A stretch of 28,775 nucleotides of DNA from Purshia tridentata (lineage: Eukaryota; Streptophyta; Magnoliopsida; Rosales; Rosaceae), in the NCBI GenBank assembly GCA_003254885.1, contig QANT01004573.1, forward strand, positions 1 through 28,775, read 5' to 3'. This document shows, piece by piece, positions 1 to 11,076 of the stretch. The notes below the pieces were generated by a model. That model was not told the origin of the DNA and searched no databases. It was given only the letters and a program-made list of their open reading frames with translations. The stretch's first letter is position 1; each line of letters opens with the position of its first letter. Made by a program: the position numbers and the translations under genes.

Positions 1-1000
1 TAAAGCCCAAAACAAATAAGCTGTAAATTTGTGACTTATTCTAAAAATCAAGTTCATTAGTTAGTAGCTAAACCTAAAAATTATGAGCAAAACTGATTTT
101 CTAAAAAAAGTATTGAAATTTGGTATTTAATCCTAAATTTCTAATCTTTAAATTGATATTAATATTAAATATATTTTTGAATATATTCTATATTATTATC
201 AAATTGGTGAATTGAGGTTAATCTAATTAACCGAAGACAAGTGCTCATCTTCTACACACTAGGATTCAAATCATCTCTCCTCTCTAATAACACAAAGGAT
301 AACATTCTTGCATAATTGTATTATTTTATGTCTTGTTGTTATTTCTATAATTTTAGTGATGTTTACTAAGATTGTCTAAACTAAGTACTCTAGCAGGTTG
401 GTTTGCCGTTTAATTTTCTTTTTTTGGCCAATTGCTCTTAAATATTTTTAGTCGATGCATTTCCTAAAGATCATCTGATCCAACCCGATCTTTTTACAAA
501 TAAATGGCTTAACTTGTATTTTGAAACTTGTGACTTTACTGGTACATGAAGTGCACTCTATCAACTGGAAGTAAAGTCATATGTTGTAGTGAGTTCCTAA
601 AAAAGAAAGTCATATGTTGTACTGTACAAAAAAAAATATCATATATTGTACAAGTATTAGAAAATCAAATTTTTATAAGAAGTGTTACATCCTAGTTGGC
701 TACCTTAAATTGTTGCAAGTTAAATGTAAGGTGTTCTCCGACAAAAAAAAAAAGGACAATACTTGCCTAGTGAGAAAATTTTCTCAATTATTATTATAAA
801 ATTCATTATTCAACTGTATCGTTCAATATCATAATTATTTATTTTTTAAATTACATATTAAAAGTCATTTTTATAAAAAAATTAACTCAATTAAAAATTA
901 TTATTGATTAATACATAATTTGTATTTAAAAACTGTTTTTTGAGCAAACCATCAATTTAAAAACTGGTTTTGACTAATCCATCAAACTTCTTTTTACAGT
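1..1000. other. AT-rich intergenic sequence, no gene seen
   Basis: No open frame here resembles a known protein. The stretch is strongly AT-rich with many short A and T runs. The part at about 830-930 resembles, in composition and short motifs, the AT-rich stretch at 11,100-11,330, which suggests related decayed repeat sequence. I see no RNA gene or structured repeat. Confidence 0.6.
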
Positions 1001-1751
1001 TGTCTTTTTTTTTTAATAAAAAAAATATTTCCGTATGTTTTGTCCTCCTGGAATTTGGGTTGGAATTAGGCTAGGGGCTGAGGTTTGAAGATCCAGTGTT
1101 GGCATGTATATATTTGATATCTGAGTCAGACAGAGTCAGTCGGCGCATGTCTGTCTTCATTATTCTCAACAACAACATTCTTTTTTTGAAAGCAAGGTAA
1201 ATATTTTTTGTTCTACAATTCTTTTCATTATTCTCCTCTCTCTTTTTGGGTGGTATTGGGTTCTCAGTAGATCCTTTTGGTCTTGGCATCTGACAATTTC
1301 GGAATATAGGTATCTATTATTATTGGCTTCAAGGGTCTAGGTTGATGTATATGCTTCAATTTCGTGAATTGAAATTCGCATTCGGTGGTTTTTGTTGATA
1401 CTTCTGGTTCAAGCGAAGATGGGTTTGTATTGTTTTCTTATAACTCTCTTGAATTTTTCTTTCTTTTGTTTTTATTGTGATATTCAAGGTAGGTTAACGG
1501 CTTGATGGTTTGCTTATGTAAGTATAAATACAAAAATTTGTGAGTTTGGGCTCTTGAGATTTCTCTAGTTTTGAGTTCTAAGCTGGTAAACCTGAATGAA
1601 TTGTAGGTGGGCTTTGAAATTTATCAACATTGGTGGTTTGATATATTGAATTTAGCGAACCAGAGTTGGGTTTCTAATGATTATGTGAATTCTGGTGTCA
1701 TTTGGAGTGTCCTGAGGGGTTTGTTTTGGAATCTTGTGGGTTGTTGTGACC
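1001..1751 (+). promoter_or_regulatory. Upstream/5' leader region of the ROH1-like gene
   Basis: This stretch precedes the ROH1-like start codon. It is less AT-rich than the first kilobase and has pyrimidine-rich patches (for example around 1235-1250) like plant 5' leaders. A possible 5'UTR intron could run from a GTATCT donor near 1308 to an AG near 1606, but nothing in the sequence proves it. The small minus-strand frame at 1071-1289 has no recognisable content. Confidence 0.35.
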
Positions 1752-2936
1752 ATGCGTTCTACGCATGATCTGGGTTCTTCCTCACCTTTGACTTCATTTG
1801 GTCGCTCAATTTGGAGTCGGCGAGAATCGTTTCATTCCATGGAAGCTAATCATGAGTCCAGTTCACAGGAACTAGAGCTTCAATCTTTTCAAAAACAAGT
1901 TACAGACCTATTTCATGACTTTTCAGCTGTTAATGCTGATGAATTGCTTTCTATTGCGTGGATTCGGAAACTTTTGGATGTATTTGTTAAATGCCTAGAA
2001 AATTTCAGGGTTATCTTCTTGAAAAACAAGGCACAGGTTTCTAAACCACCCTTGGACCATTGGACTGATGAATACTTTGATAGGAGTTTGAAGGCACTTG
2101 ACATTTGCAATGCCGCTCGAAATGGGATTGAGAAGATTCGTCTGTGGCATAAGCATTTAGGGATCGTTCTGTGTGCCTTGGAATCTCGCCAGAGGGCATT
2201 TTGTGAGGGCCAGTTCCGTAGAGCAAGAAAGGCTTTGATGGATTTGGCACTTGAAATGCTTGATGAGAGAGGCTCTGGGTCTGTATTTTCACACCGGAAC
2301 TGGTCTTTTGGGCGTAATACCACAAGAAAGGATAATCATCGTCGTCGCCATCACTCATCTGGGCATTCTCGCTCTCACTCGTGGAGTCTGTCCCAATCTT
2401 GGTCTGCAGCTAAGCAGCTCCAATCAATTGCAAACAACTTGGTCGCACCTCGAGGGAATGACATTATTGCAGCAAATGGGCTTGCAGGTTGTGTTTTCAC
2501 AATGAGTTCTGTGCTCATGTTTGTTTTGTCTGCTCTTGTGGCTGCAATGCCTTGTCAGGATTTTGGTCTTAATACTCATTTTTCAATCCCACTACACTAC
2601 TCCTGGGGAATCCCATTAAACTCACTTAACGAACGGATAATAGAGGAATCTAAGAAGCGAGAGCGCTCGAACTCTAATGGCTTGCTGAGGGAGATTGATG
2701 AGGTTGAGAGATGTGCACGACACATGACAGACTTGGTAGATCTGGTTCAGTTCCCATTGACGGAGGAACAGAAAATGGAAGTTGAACAAGGATTGCAGGA
2801 GTTAGCTTCCATTTGTGAAAAATTAAAGAATGGATTGGATCCACTGGAACACCAAATTAGAGATGTATTCCGTGAGATTATGAATTGCAGAACTGAGGGT
2901 CTCGAACTTTTGAGTAGGGCAAACAACCTGGAGTAA
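1752..2936 (+). CDS. ROH1/BYPASS1-type DUF793 protein
   Basis: A single-exon coding region of 394 aa, within the usual length for plant ROH1-like proteins. The start is the ATG at 1752. The frame is open a little further upstream, but only from a TTG, which a plant gene would not use. Family hallmarks seen in order: an N-terminal FGRSIWSRRESFHSME segment, a QSFQKQVTDLF block, WIRKLLDVFVKC, SKPPLD, a DRSLKALDICNAARNGI block, RRARKALMDL, a WSFGRN motif, a WSAAKQLQSIANNLVAPRGN block, a hydrophobic stretch (about residues 247-268) and an acidic helical C-terminus. In Arabidopsis, ROH1 binds the exocyst subunit EXO70 and affects secretion and seed-coat pectin deposition; related DUF793 proteins include BPS1. 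The same role here is inference. No internal stop or frameshift is visible. The convergent neighbour is the bZIP gene. Confidence 0.88.
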   Translation: MRSTHDLGSSSPLTSFGRSIWSRRESFHSMEANHESSSQELELQSFQKQVTDLFHDFSAVNADELLSIAWIRKLLDVFVKCLENFRVIFLKNKAQVSKPPLDHWTDEYFDRSLKALDICNAARNGIEKIRLWHKHLGIVLCALESRQRAFCEGQFRRARKALMDLALEMLDERGSGSVFSHRNWSFGRNTTRKDNHRRRHHSSGHSRSHSWSLSQSWSAAKQLQSIANNLVAPRGNDIIAANGLAGCVFTMSSVLMFVLSALVAAMPCQDFGLNTHFSIPLHYSWGIPLNSLNERIIEESKKRERSNSNGLLREIDEVERCARHMTDLVDLVQFPLTEEQKMEVEQGLQELASICEKLKNGLDPLEHQIRDVFREIMNCRTEGLELLSRANNLE

Positions 2937-4634
2937 CTCAAAATAGATAAATTGCGACTGAGCATGAAATGTACAGATTTGCGAATATATTGTTGGTTTT
3001 TGCTTGGAGAGACAAGGACATAAGATGGTCAGTAACAATGCGAAGGTTAAGCAAGTATCTTGTATTTATCTCTTTAATTTCTGTATAGAACATGGTATCT
3101 TTAATGGGTGTCTTCCTAAAAATGATTCTACTTTCTTGCTTGTTCTGATTGTTTGTTTTTTGGACTTTTGCTCATGCCATGTTAGTTACATCCTTAATTA
3201 TGCCAGAGTTTGTATATTTGTTTTTTTTTTTGGTGGGTTCATCAGTTTGTATATGTTATGTTTGAAACAGTCACTTCTTGTCATATTTTTAGAATTTGGT
3301 TGTAACTTGTAACTCAGTACTACTCACTGATATGCATAACCCAATCTCATCAAGAGCAGGTAATGAAGTTCACAATTCTACTTTCCCACAGGAGGTGGTG
3401 GCTGCGGAGTGCTTTGGCTCCTTATTTCAGATGTCCTGTATTCAGAGGTGGTGTCTTTGGACTTTTGTTTACACCCCTAAATGCAACCTTAGCTTGTATT
3501 TATCATATTCAAGTGGTCTGGACTCTGGAGTGAGTGGAATTTATCATTTAATCCCAAGTTAATTATCGATGAAAATGTCGTACCAACTGCAACATTAATT
3601 TGCAAGAAAGGTTTAATAGACGTTGAAATTTCGTCAAACATTTTATCAAATTAAAGACCAAGTTCTATACTCCAAAATGACCACTCCCAATAAACTATAT
3701 TTCTTGTTTTCTGTGAAATACTTTCTAATAATCTAATTCATTCGAACTTCAAAATATGTTAAGAACCGTAAGTAAAACAAACAAGATTTTAAGAAGAGCC
3801 CAAGATGCCAGAAGGCACAGTTCGGTGGAGAAATTTGATCATCCAACTCATCCATTAGTTAGAGGGGAAGAGGCCCGACCATTATTTAGAGGAGAAAAGG
3901 TCCAAGATTTTATAAAGATTAGAGAAGAGATCCGAGATCTTATAAAAACGTAACTGAGGCTATAACTTTTCAGTGTAAAACAATATACTCTACATTTTTA
4001 CGTGCCTTTGCATATATGAAATTACTTAAGCTAAACACGTGAACAACGTATATCTTATATTCATTCAATGATAAGTCTGGTTAACCCATGGCATTGTTTG
4101 TTTTAACTTAAGAAAAGGCTGTTGAGCCATCCGTCAAAGTGAAGAGCAATGCAAGGGTCTATCTTAATGCACCAGACTAATACTGATTAACTTCTAAATA
4201 TCATTAAAACATTAAATGGGAAAGTGGGTTTGGTATGATGCAGAGTATTTAATAGCATATAAGAGCACTGTAATATTGGTATAAATTAGTCTAGTTCTAT
4301 CAGCTTTGCCCTTCAAACCGTACAAAGGGCAACCATCTTTCTGTAAATGAGTTATTTTCATATTCTACAAGACTAGCTACGGGCCCGGCAGATTTTGTCA
4401 AGGATCTCCCACAAGCTGTAAATTGAAGGGCATCCACTATTAGTTGTACTGAAATTAATTCAAATCTTCCGCTGTACCACGCTTCTCTTTACAAATCCAC
4501 TTCGACAACTAGAAGATAACCACCAAAGGTTAATCAACCATGAGCTGGTTTTTTTTCTTTCCCTTATTTCCTTTTCTTTCTTTTTCTATTAACCCTATAT
4601 GAATGTCTTCTTCTTGCTCCATTGCAGAGTCCAT
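2937..4634. other. Intergenic region between convergent genes
   Basis: This holds the 3' flank of the ROH1-like gene and the 3' flank of the bZIP gene. The short open frames at 3004-3312 and 3296-3562 have no recognisable domain and look like chance frames. I saw no RNA gene. The only structure I noticed is a set of imperfect repeats near 3850-3945, listed separately. Confidence 0.5.
3850..3945 (+). repeat. Three imperfect ~30-bp tandem repeats
   Basis: The units share a TTAxxTAGAGxxGAAGAGG-like core followed by CCGA or CCAAGAT and recur three times in a row (about 3853, 3882 and 3912). They make an open frame of 65 aa rich in R and E, which I regard as a by-product of the repeat. Origin unknown; possibly a decayed transposon end. 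Confidence 0.45.
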
Positions 4635-4721
4635 CTACCAGTGAACGGAATGCACTCTCCGAAGAACACGTGGAGGTCTTTTCTTCTCTGCAATAGGAAT
4701 GAGGTTCTCCATGAGCTGCAT

Positions 4722-4771
<50 letters not shown>

Positions 4772-7700
4772 AGATCATTAACAAACACTTTTAAGATGCT
4801 GATTTGTTTATGAAAGGGAAAATGAAATCAGCAAGTTCACTATAATTATATGGTTGAATTCGATCTAAATTAATGATTACAATGCATTTTAGTGTTGAAG
4901 TATTTGTCTGCACAACTTCGTTGAGTTACAAGATATAGAACTCAATACCAAGAATACATATGGTGCATGCTACAAGTATGGTGGTGCTGCTTCTCACTGT
5001 CGTATAAAAGACTACAATTATCTGTACAATTATAATATTTCCCTCACAGTAATATAATGCATATCTTTTTTTCCTCCTAATATAGCTTTCAGGGAAGGGA
5101 AAGAAAAGGGGAAAATGCAACATCCTCAGTAACACCCTAGAAACACAGTAATGTGCAGCCTTATTCAACTGCCTAGACAATTTATATCAGATTTCTAATT
5201 ATCACAGTTGCAATCACTTTTTAATGCAAACGAGACAACCAGAGATTGAATGAATTGACTGTGCTACATAGTCTGTAAAAAGCTAAGTTAAATATGGGAC
5301 AAGCACACCCATTTTGAGAAGATTCCTAGTCCAGCTTGTCTCATGTTGAACAGACCTCTATCATCATGTTTTCAACAAACCTACAGGGATACAGCAAACA
5401 GGGCGAACACTAATATAATTGTGGCATAACTTTAGCATTTTTGGAAGAAAGGTGAGATAACGGAAAACAATTTGTGAAAACTTTATCTTGTCTCTCCTTG
5501 TAAAAGAATTAACAGATAAATAAATAAGGTTTTGTTCCGCTAAATGCTGAATGAATTAAGTAAAGATAAATGGAAACATGACACCTCTTCCTTTCCACTG
5601 GAAGAACTTTAGGAAAATGACATGTAAGCTAAACAAATAATATAACCAGAAAAAAAATTAGGCTGACTCTACAATTGAATCAAACTAAAATTCCAATCCA
5701 AACTCAAATCTGGATTGACTCCAGATTTGATTGTCATGTCATTAGAAAAAAGAAAAAGAATTTGGGAAGAAAAATAAATAAGTTTTATAGACTGTGTTTC
5801 TTCATTTTGACAACACACTGGCCAAACCTATTGATGGTCAGGGTGAAATTTCACCTTCTAAATCTCAATTAATTGAATCCCCAGCTCCCGGTATTATTTC
5901 AAGATGTTCCGTATATGAGCCTCTTCAAACAGGACTTATTGCTATTGATTCAATGATCCCTAAAGGGCATGGTCAGTGAATTCCTTCACTCATAAAGTTA
6001 CTTCAACCAGTTACCTTATGCAATATGTTAGAATGAGCAATTACTAACATTCAGGCACATAGACTTATAGAAGACAAACCCACTTTTAGTTAAAAAAATC
6101 AGAACAAGATATGAAAGGGTGGCATTTAACTTAGGTCCCAGATACAGGGCCAGATTCAACCTGATAAGCTTCAGAAATTTTACTCTCGATATCACCTAGT
6201 AAACAATTCAGTTATAATAAATAAAAATTTTTTTTGACCAAGTAATAAGATTTGTTAATTGATTGGCCTCATACAAGTACGTTCAGGTTCACAAACCAAA
6301 TAACAGACAAACTAAGTTGATCAGTGGGTGCTGACACTTTCAGGTTTTCCTCATACCAATTAATGCAAAATAACACATAGCAACTGCAACACACGTATCA
6401 AAAGACAACCCTACAGCATATGTCATTTTTGTTTTCTCTTTTCAACCACAATATTACCAAAGTACCAAGGACATTTGACAACATCAATTAATCAATGTAA
6501 CATTAAAACAAAATGAAAGTTAGCTTTCCTCTGATTTTAGTCTATGGAACCTCTCATACCACTTACAGAAAAAGCGTGATGATAGGTGCAAGAAAATTGT
6601 ATTATTCAAGGCATAAGCACAAACATATAAATTACATTTATTTTCTTTTGATTTTTTATTAGTTATAACTAGAAATGATGGGTTAATTTTTTCCTTGGTT
6701 TTACTTCTAGGAATATAGGGCTTACTATTATATTCGGGTATTTTTGGTAAGTTATTATTATTAGTATAGAATTGCCTATATAAAGAGGGCTTATTGTAAT
6801 TGGATTTCAGGCTTCAAAAATACAGATTAAAATTGATTAAAAATATTGATTTGACTTACCTTAGCTATCTCCTTGTTCTAGTTCTTCTCTTTCTCTCTTC
6901 CCTTTTTACTATCTCTTTTTCTCTCATCTCTCTATTCTCTATATTTTTCTCCCTGTACTACATCAACTGGTATCAACCTCTTGTCCTGCATCAGGATATC
7001 TAAGAAGATGTTGCCCTAATTTCATAATTCCCATGCAAATCTTGATATGATGAGGAACAATGAAGTTTTTACCAAAAAAAAAAACCAGCAGTGTGCCAAG
7101 ACAAGTACATACACAGTGAAAAGAAATGAAGAACGGAAAAGAAAATAAATTATGAACAACAGAATTTCAAAGACTAAAGGGGAAAAAAACATTTTCTTAT
7201 CTTGATCTTGCAATAGGTATGCAAATTTTATTCTAAGAATTATTTATTTGGTTCATGCATCTACACACAATAACAGTTTCATGGCATGCTACAACTATTT
7301 TTTTCATCTGATTAGTAACATGATCTACTCTTATTTTACAAAGAAAAGCAAAAAAAAGTAAAATGATCTACAATCTACATTAGGTTTTTATTCACAAACA
7401 TGGTGGCAAACTGGATCAGATTAGTAGTTTGATATTTAGGTGATTTGGTAACTCTCTTGTTGAATCACTAAAGGTTTTAACAATATGATCTGTATCACAT
7501 TTCAAATTTCAGAATACTTTACAAATTCTAAATTTCATAGTATACAACATGTAGTGAAAATCCTCGGATGGCTAAACATACTTCCATTGATTTCATCCAG
7601 AAGGAACAATGATTCCATAGGAAAATCAGTCATAAAAATATATCAGTGAGTGATCACAGAGAAGATATCAATTGAAACAGGGAATATAGTGGTGAGAGAC

Positions 7701-10700
7701 ATAGGAACGGAGATGAAGATTTTTGCCCCCTTTTGAAAAAAAAAGAGAGGAACGACACAACACATACACCCTTTAAATCGGCATTCAACTACCAAATACA
7801 TTAGGAATCGAAACTAACTTCCTCCCACTTAATGAGGAGATAGATACCACCACGCTACAAGAGCCAGTGATGGACATAAGCTGTTCATTCACACTCCAAG
7901 AAATTCAATTCTATGCACCAAGACTAAACTCTAGTAGTATTACAAGCATATTCATAGATTCTTAATCACTTGATTTCCAAGTTACATATGCACGGTTATC
8001 ATATTTTAATTAAACCAGAAGTTAAGCTCAGCCCATTCTAATATCCAATATTCAAACTTGAATTTTTCTTTTTAAAATATTTGACACATGAATGAAGTGC
8101 CAGATCATCATCTAAGTACCAGAATCTGATAATGTGGATATGGATTTCCTGTAGTTTTTTTTTAGGTGGCAGTGGGACATAGGCAGGAAGTTCTTACCAC
8201 CAGAGAAGACTGAAAGAAAGAAAAAGCTAAAGGCTATAAATACGAAAAATTAATTATAAATAAAAAGTTCTGCCTCAGTTCTCTTGCATCAGAAAGTTTT
8301 AAGAACGAAATGGAACCTTTTGAATGTATTTTAGTTCATCTACTTCAGGTTACATCTCATAAAATGTAATCTCAATCTTGTACAGCTAAATGATTTCTAC
8401 CCATCCTATTATCTGCTACAGGTAATTAGTCTGACCCACTATCTTCCTCCTCAGATCCTCTCCCTTCTTTCATAGTGTAGTAGTTGTAAACTTCTAGACA
8501 AAAGAAACCCAATGATCCCATAAGTGGTTCATCATGTAAAATTGTAGTCAATTCTACCTTTTTTGGGACTTAATTAATAGTTTTAGAAGAATATGCATCT
8601 TATTTTGCACTTAAATTTCGTAGCATAAGATCTCTTTTGTTGGTAAATAAAAAAAAGTAATGGAACTCTAGTCATGAAAAAATAAAAAGGAAACATTGAG
8701 CATAGAAGTCATTGGTACATAAACTGATTAGCACCAAAAACTTTATTAACATTTCAAAAAAATTATAAATGAAATGGAGTTATTAAAATTATATGAAGTT
8801 GGTTTAATTGATTCAGTAGATTATTTATTGAGTTTTAAAGTTGCAAAACAAAAATGACTCAATAATTTCCTGGCATTCCAAAGACATATTCTAAACAGGG
8901 AAGAGTCTCAGTAGCACTAAGGCTTAATCTTTATTTAGTCCAAATAGCTTAGAAACATATAAACATCAAGCATCCCTTACCCAGAAAATGGTTCTTATTT
9001 ACATACGGCATTCAATTTGAAAAGTTTATAAATACAAAAATGTTGGGTATTCTGATTTCAAACTCATGTTCATTTGGACTTTGGACATCACAATGCACAG
9101 CAAAGAAAGCATAATTAACTTTCAATCTATAATCAAAAGTGTTAGAAGTTTGCAGATTATTGGTCTGCAGATTATCAATTTGGACACCAAATTGCCACAA
9201 AAATGATAAAAAAAACCAGATAGGTTAAAAAATGAAGAGTAAAGAGCACAACCAAAAGTATCACATCAATTTTCATGCTAAACACAGAAATCATAATAAT
9301 ACAAGGTCAATATACAGTAATTCATTTTGTATTTTAAAATTTCGTTATAGTAAAGCTGATTGAAAATGATATGAAACATACCCTGTATGAGCTGGAAGCC
9401 TATTTCTAACATAATCGCAGGACAGCCCAGAGAGAAGATTCATAACCATAAATAATCCAGTAATAAAGATACACAAAGACAGTTCACAATTCAGAAATTG
9501 TATACACATAAAATTATCATGCATAGACATCTACATAAATATAATTAGATCATCTCTCTCATCACATGTCTAGAGCATGCAATGCATGGAACATTTTAGT
9601 TATGAGAAAGCATTCAAGGAACGACAAAGTACATACATACCCGCTTAAACCTCCGCTTCTTTTGCTCAGCCTGCAATCAGAGTTTTGACATCTCAGAAAA
9701 TTCAGAATTGATGATGATTTAGGAATAAATAAAAATAGAAGTTACAATGTAAGAAATCAGTATGCAGCAAGTGATACCAATGTGTGGTCATCAACAAATA
9801 GGGAACCCAGTTCCTTGACCAAGACTTAGCATTAAAAAAAATTAAGCTTTAGCTAAGGAGTTAAAGCATGACAATACTGTAATCCAACTCACTTGTTTAA
9901 AGCCATAATTTCACTTGTTTAAAATGTCCGAATTAAGAAAGATCGATCAGTAACTGGCTTGAAGTACAGCATAATGGTTGGTTTATGGAATTTTGAAATG
10001 CAAAAGATGACGATGATGATGAGGAATTGTACCTCTTCCCTCAAAAGGCGTCCATTTTCCTCCTCCAGCCGCGTCACTATAGATTCGAGCTCAATTGTGT
10101 AAGCCTGAAATGCAAAAGATGAAACTTGTAATTAATACAAGATGAAAATCCCAACAAAAGTGAACTAAAGATTGAATTGAGTAACCAAACAAACAAACAG
10201 GAATTGAAGGATGAATTGAACCTGCTTGCGTTCCCTGGACCGAGCAGCGGACTCTCTGTTCTTGATCATCCTGCGCTGCTTCTGCTGCGTAGCCTTATCA
10301 AGTGGAGCCTCCTGCACAGCCCTCCTCTTCCCTACTCGCCCTCCGCCTCCTCCACTTGTAGTAGTACTTGTCCCGCCGTTGCCGTACACCACGTGGCCTT
10401 GAGGAGGCAGCGGCTGCACCTGGAATTGCCCGTATCCAATCGGAACCCCACCCCCACCCCCAGCGACGCCGACATCCTCCTCCCTGACCGCCCCAGCCCT
10501 GGTGAGAAAGTCCTCCAACGTCATCTCCTCGAGACTACCACCTCCTCCTGCTTCTCCTGCAGCCGCCCGCACCTGATCCCCCCCCTCCTCTCCCCCCTCT
10601 ACTGCTACAATTACTGCCTGAGCCTGAGCCTCTTCCTCTCTGTCTCCTCCTCCTCCTCCGGCTACAATCTCCTTCCAGACCTCCTCCACCGTCCTCCCCA

Positions 10701-10890
10701 CCTGCGCGGCTGGTGGAGATGCATTTGGCTGTGTGTGGTGCTCGTGCTCGTTGTACATATTCTTGAGGAGGTCGTCCATGGCTTGCTGCTGCTTGTCGTC
10801 GTCGCCCATCAGCGTAGAGAGGGAACATATAGACGACGACTCGCGTGGTAGATCCGAATTCCTCGTTGCCACCACCTTCGACCAAGCCAT
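4635..10890 (-). CDS. Group A bZIP transcription factor, GBF4-like (4 exons)
   Basis: Exons: 10890-10222, 10104-10033, 9670-9641 and 4715-4635. All junctions are GT-AG and phase 0, giving about 283 aa. Seen in order: a Ser-rich [11 protein letters not shown] block (C1-like), TVEEVWKEI (C2), [13 protein letters not shown] (C3), Gly-rich linkers, then the basic region [20 protein letters not shown] with the N-x7-R signature ending near residue 223. A leucine zipper follows across exons 2-4 ([20 protein letters not shown]). The C-terminus reads [13 protein letters not shown], a C4-like RxxS site. This layout defines group A bZIPs (ABI5/AREB/GBF4), which bind ACGT/ABRE elements in the nucleus and act in ABA and stress responses; C1-C4 are SnRK2-type phosphorylation sites in that family. 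The overall length and VHW-type end favour GBF4-like over ABF. Exon 1 is strikingly GC-rich against AT-rich surroundings. Intron 3 is 4,925 bp and holds organellar and transposon debris. Confidence 0.9.
4724..4769. repeat. (GA)n / (CT)n microsatellite at a splice acceptor
   Basis: A perfect dinucleotide run of about 46 bp, GA on the plus strand. On the minus strand it is (CT)n, ending 8 bases before exon 4 of the bZIP gene (CTCT...ACATGCAG|CTCATGG). It therefore sits exactly where the polypyrimidine tract of the last intron should be. Confidence 0.95.
5812..5976 (+). pseudogene. atpA: Chloroplast atpA fragment (NUPT) in a bZIP intron
   Basis: About 165 bp translate in one frame to a mid-protein piece of the plastid ATP synthase alpha subunit: LAKPIDG, then [12 protein letters not shown], then [17 protein letters not shown]. 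The wording fits plastid AtpA; mitochondrial Atp1 reads differently here (VKAPGII, VHEPMQTGLKAVDS). Homology stops abruptly at both ends and the next codon after GHGQ is TGA. Several differences from the family consensus are R to Q, C or H changes, i.e. CGN codons turned into CAN or TGN, as expected from decay of methylated CpG in nuclear DNA. It lies in intron 3 of the bZIP gene, antisense to it. It is not a gene. Confidence 0.85.
6590..6990 (+). mobile_element. Probable LTR-retrotransposon remnant (LTR end plus PBS-like site)
   Basis: A TATATAAA box at 6777-6784 is followed by a pyrimidine-rich stretch and then, at 6968-6975, TGGTATCA, which matches the start of the initiator-Met tRNA primer-binding site of plant LTR retrotransposons (TGGTATCAGAGC); the next bases are degraded. 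The order TATA, CT-rich leader, PBS fits the 3' part of an LTR. No gag or pol sequence and no clear 5' edge were seen, so the extent is approximate. Located in bZIP intron 3. Confidence 0.4.
6991..9640. other. Remainder of bZIP intron 3, no gene supported
   Basis: AT-rich intron sequence. A 47-codon frame without a good start at 8426-8570 (minus) ends in an acidic EEEDSGSD tail, and small frames occur at 9012-9200 and 9345-9530. None matches a family I recognise. I see no tRNA or obvious miRNA-type hairpin. Confidence 0.45.
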
Positions 10891-11062
10891 CCGAATTACT
10901 AGCCCTCTGATTTTTTCAGACTTTCAAATTTTCTCCGAAACCCAACTGTTTTACGCTTTTCTTGGGGCTGCTGCCTTATGCCTTCGGATTTCCAAGCAAC
11001 AAAACAAACTCACCCTCTTCTCTTCTCTGCACTGCCTAGTAGTGCTCTGCCTGCTCACTTTA

Positions 11063-11076
11063 GCCGACATTTTATA
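11063..11076 (-). promoter_or_regulatory. Candidate TATA box of the bZIP gene, with adjacent GCCGAC
   Basis: On the minus strand TATAAA (11076-11071) lies 180 bp upstream of the bZIP start codon, which would give a leader of roughly 150 nt. A GCCGAC core, as in DRE/CRT stress elements, sits at 11063-11068 just 3' of the TATA. Position fits the TATA call; the DRE reading is weak because a 6-mer occurs by chance and it lies downstream of the TATA. Confidence 0.35.

Noticed and set aside
1734..1751. Upstream extension of the ROH1-like protein by six codons
   Set aside because: It would start at TTG; the first ATG in frame is at 1752 and fits homologous N-termini.
1913..2505. Overlapping open frames on both strands within the ROH1-like gene
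   Set aside because: Out-of-frame shadows; only the 1752-2936 frame shows conserved DUF793 motifs.
4564..4788. Ser-Leu repeat protein frames at the two (GA)n tracts (also 28292-28522)
   Set aside because: Translation of microsatellites; the first overlaps the bZIP last exon in another frame.
5812..5976. Mitochondrial atp1 origin of the ATP synthase fragment
   Set aside because: The wording [29 protein letters not shown] fits plastid AtpA; plant mitochondrial Atp1 differs in this stretch.
8426..8570. 47-codon minus frame with acidic EEEDSGSD end in bZIP intron 3
   Set aside because: No start codon at its beginning, no recognised family, and a frame this short is expected by chance.
10165..10221. 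bZIP C-terminus read straight through from exon 1
   Set aside because: This is intron 1. Splicing at 10222 to 10104 restores the leucine zipper.
10177..10851. Long plus-strand open frame (224 aa) opposite bZIP exon 1, and a 116-aa minus frame at 10535-10885
   Set aside because: Shadows of the GC-rich bZIP coding exon. Low-complexity Leu/Ser/Arg wording, no family match, and the bZIP motifs are in the other frame.
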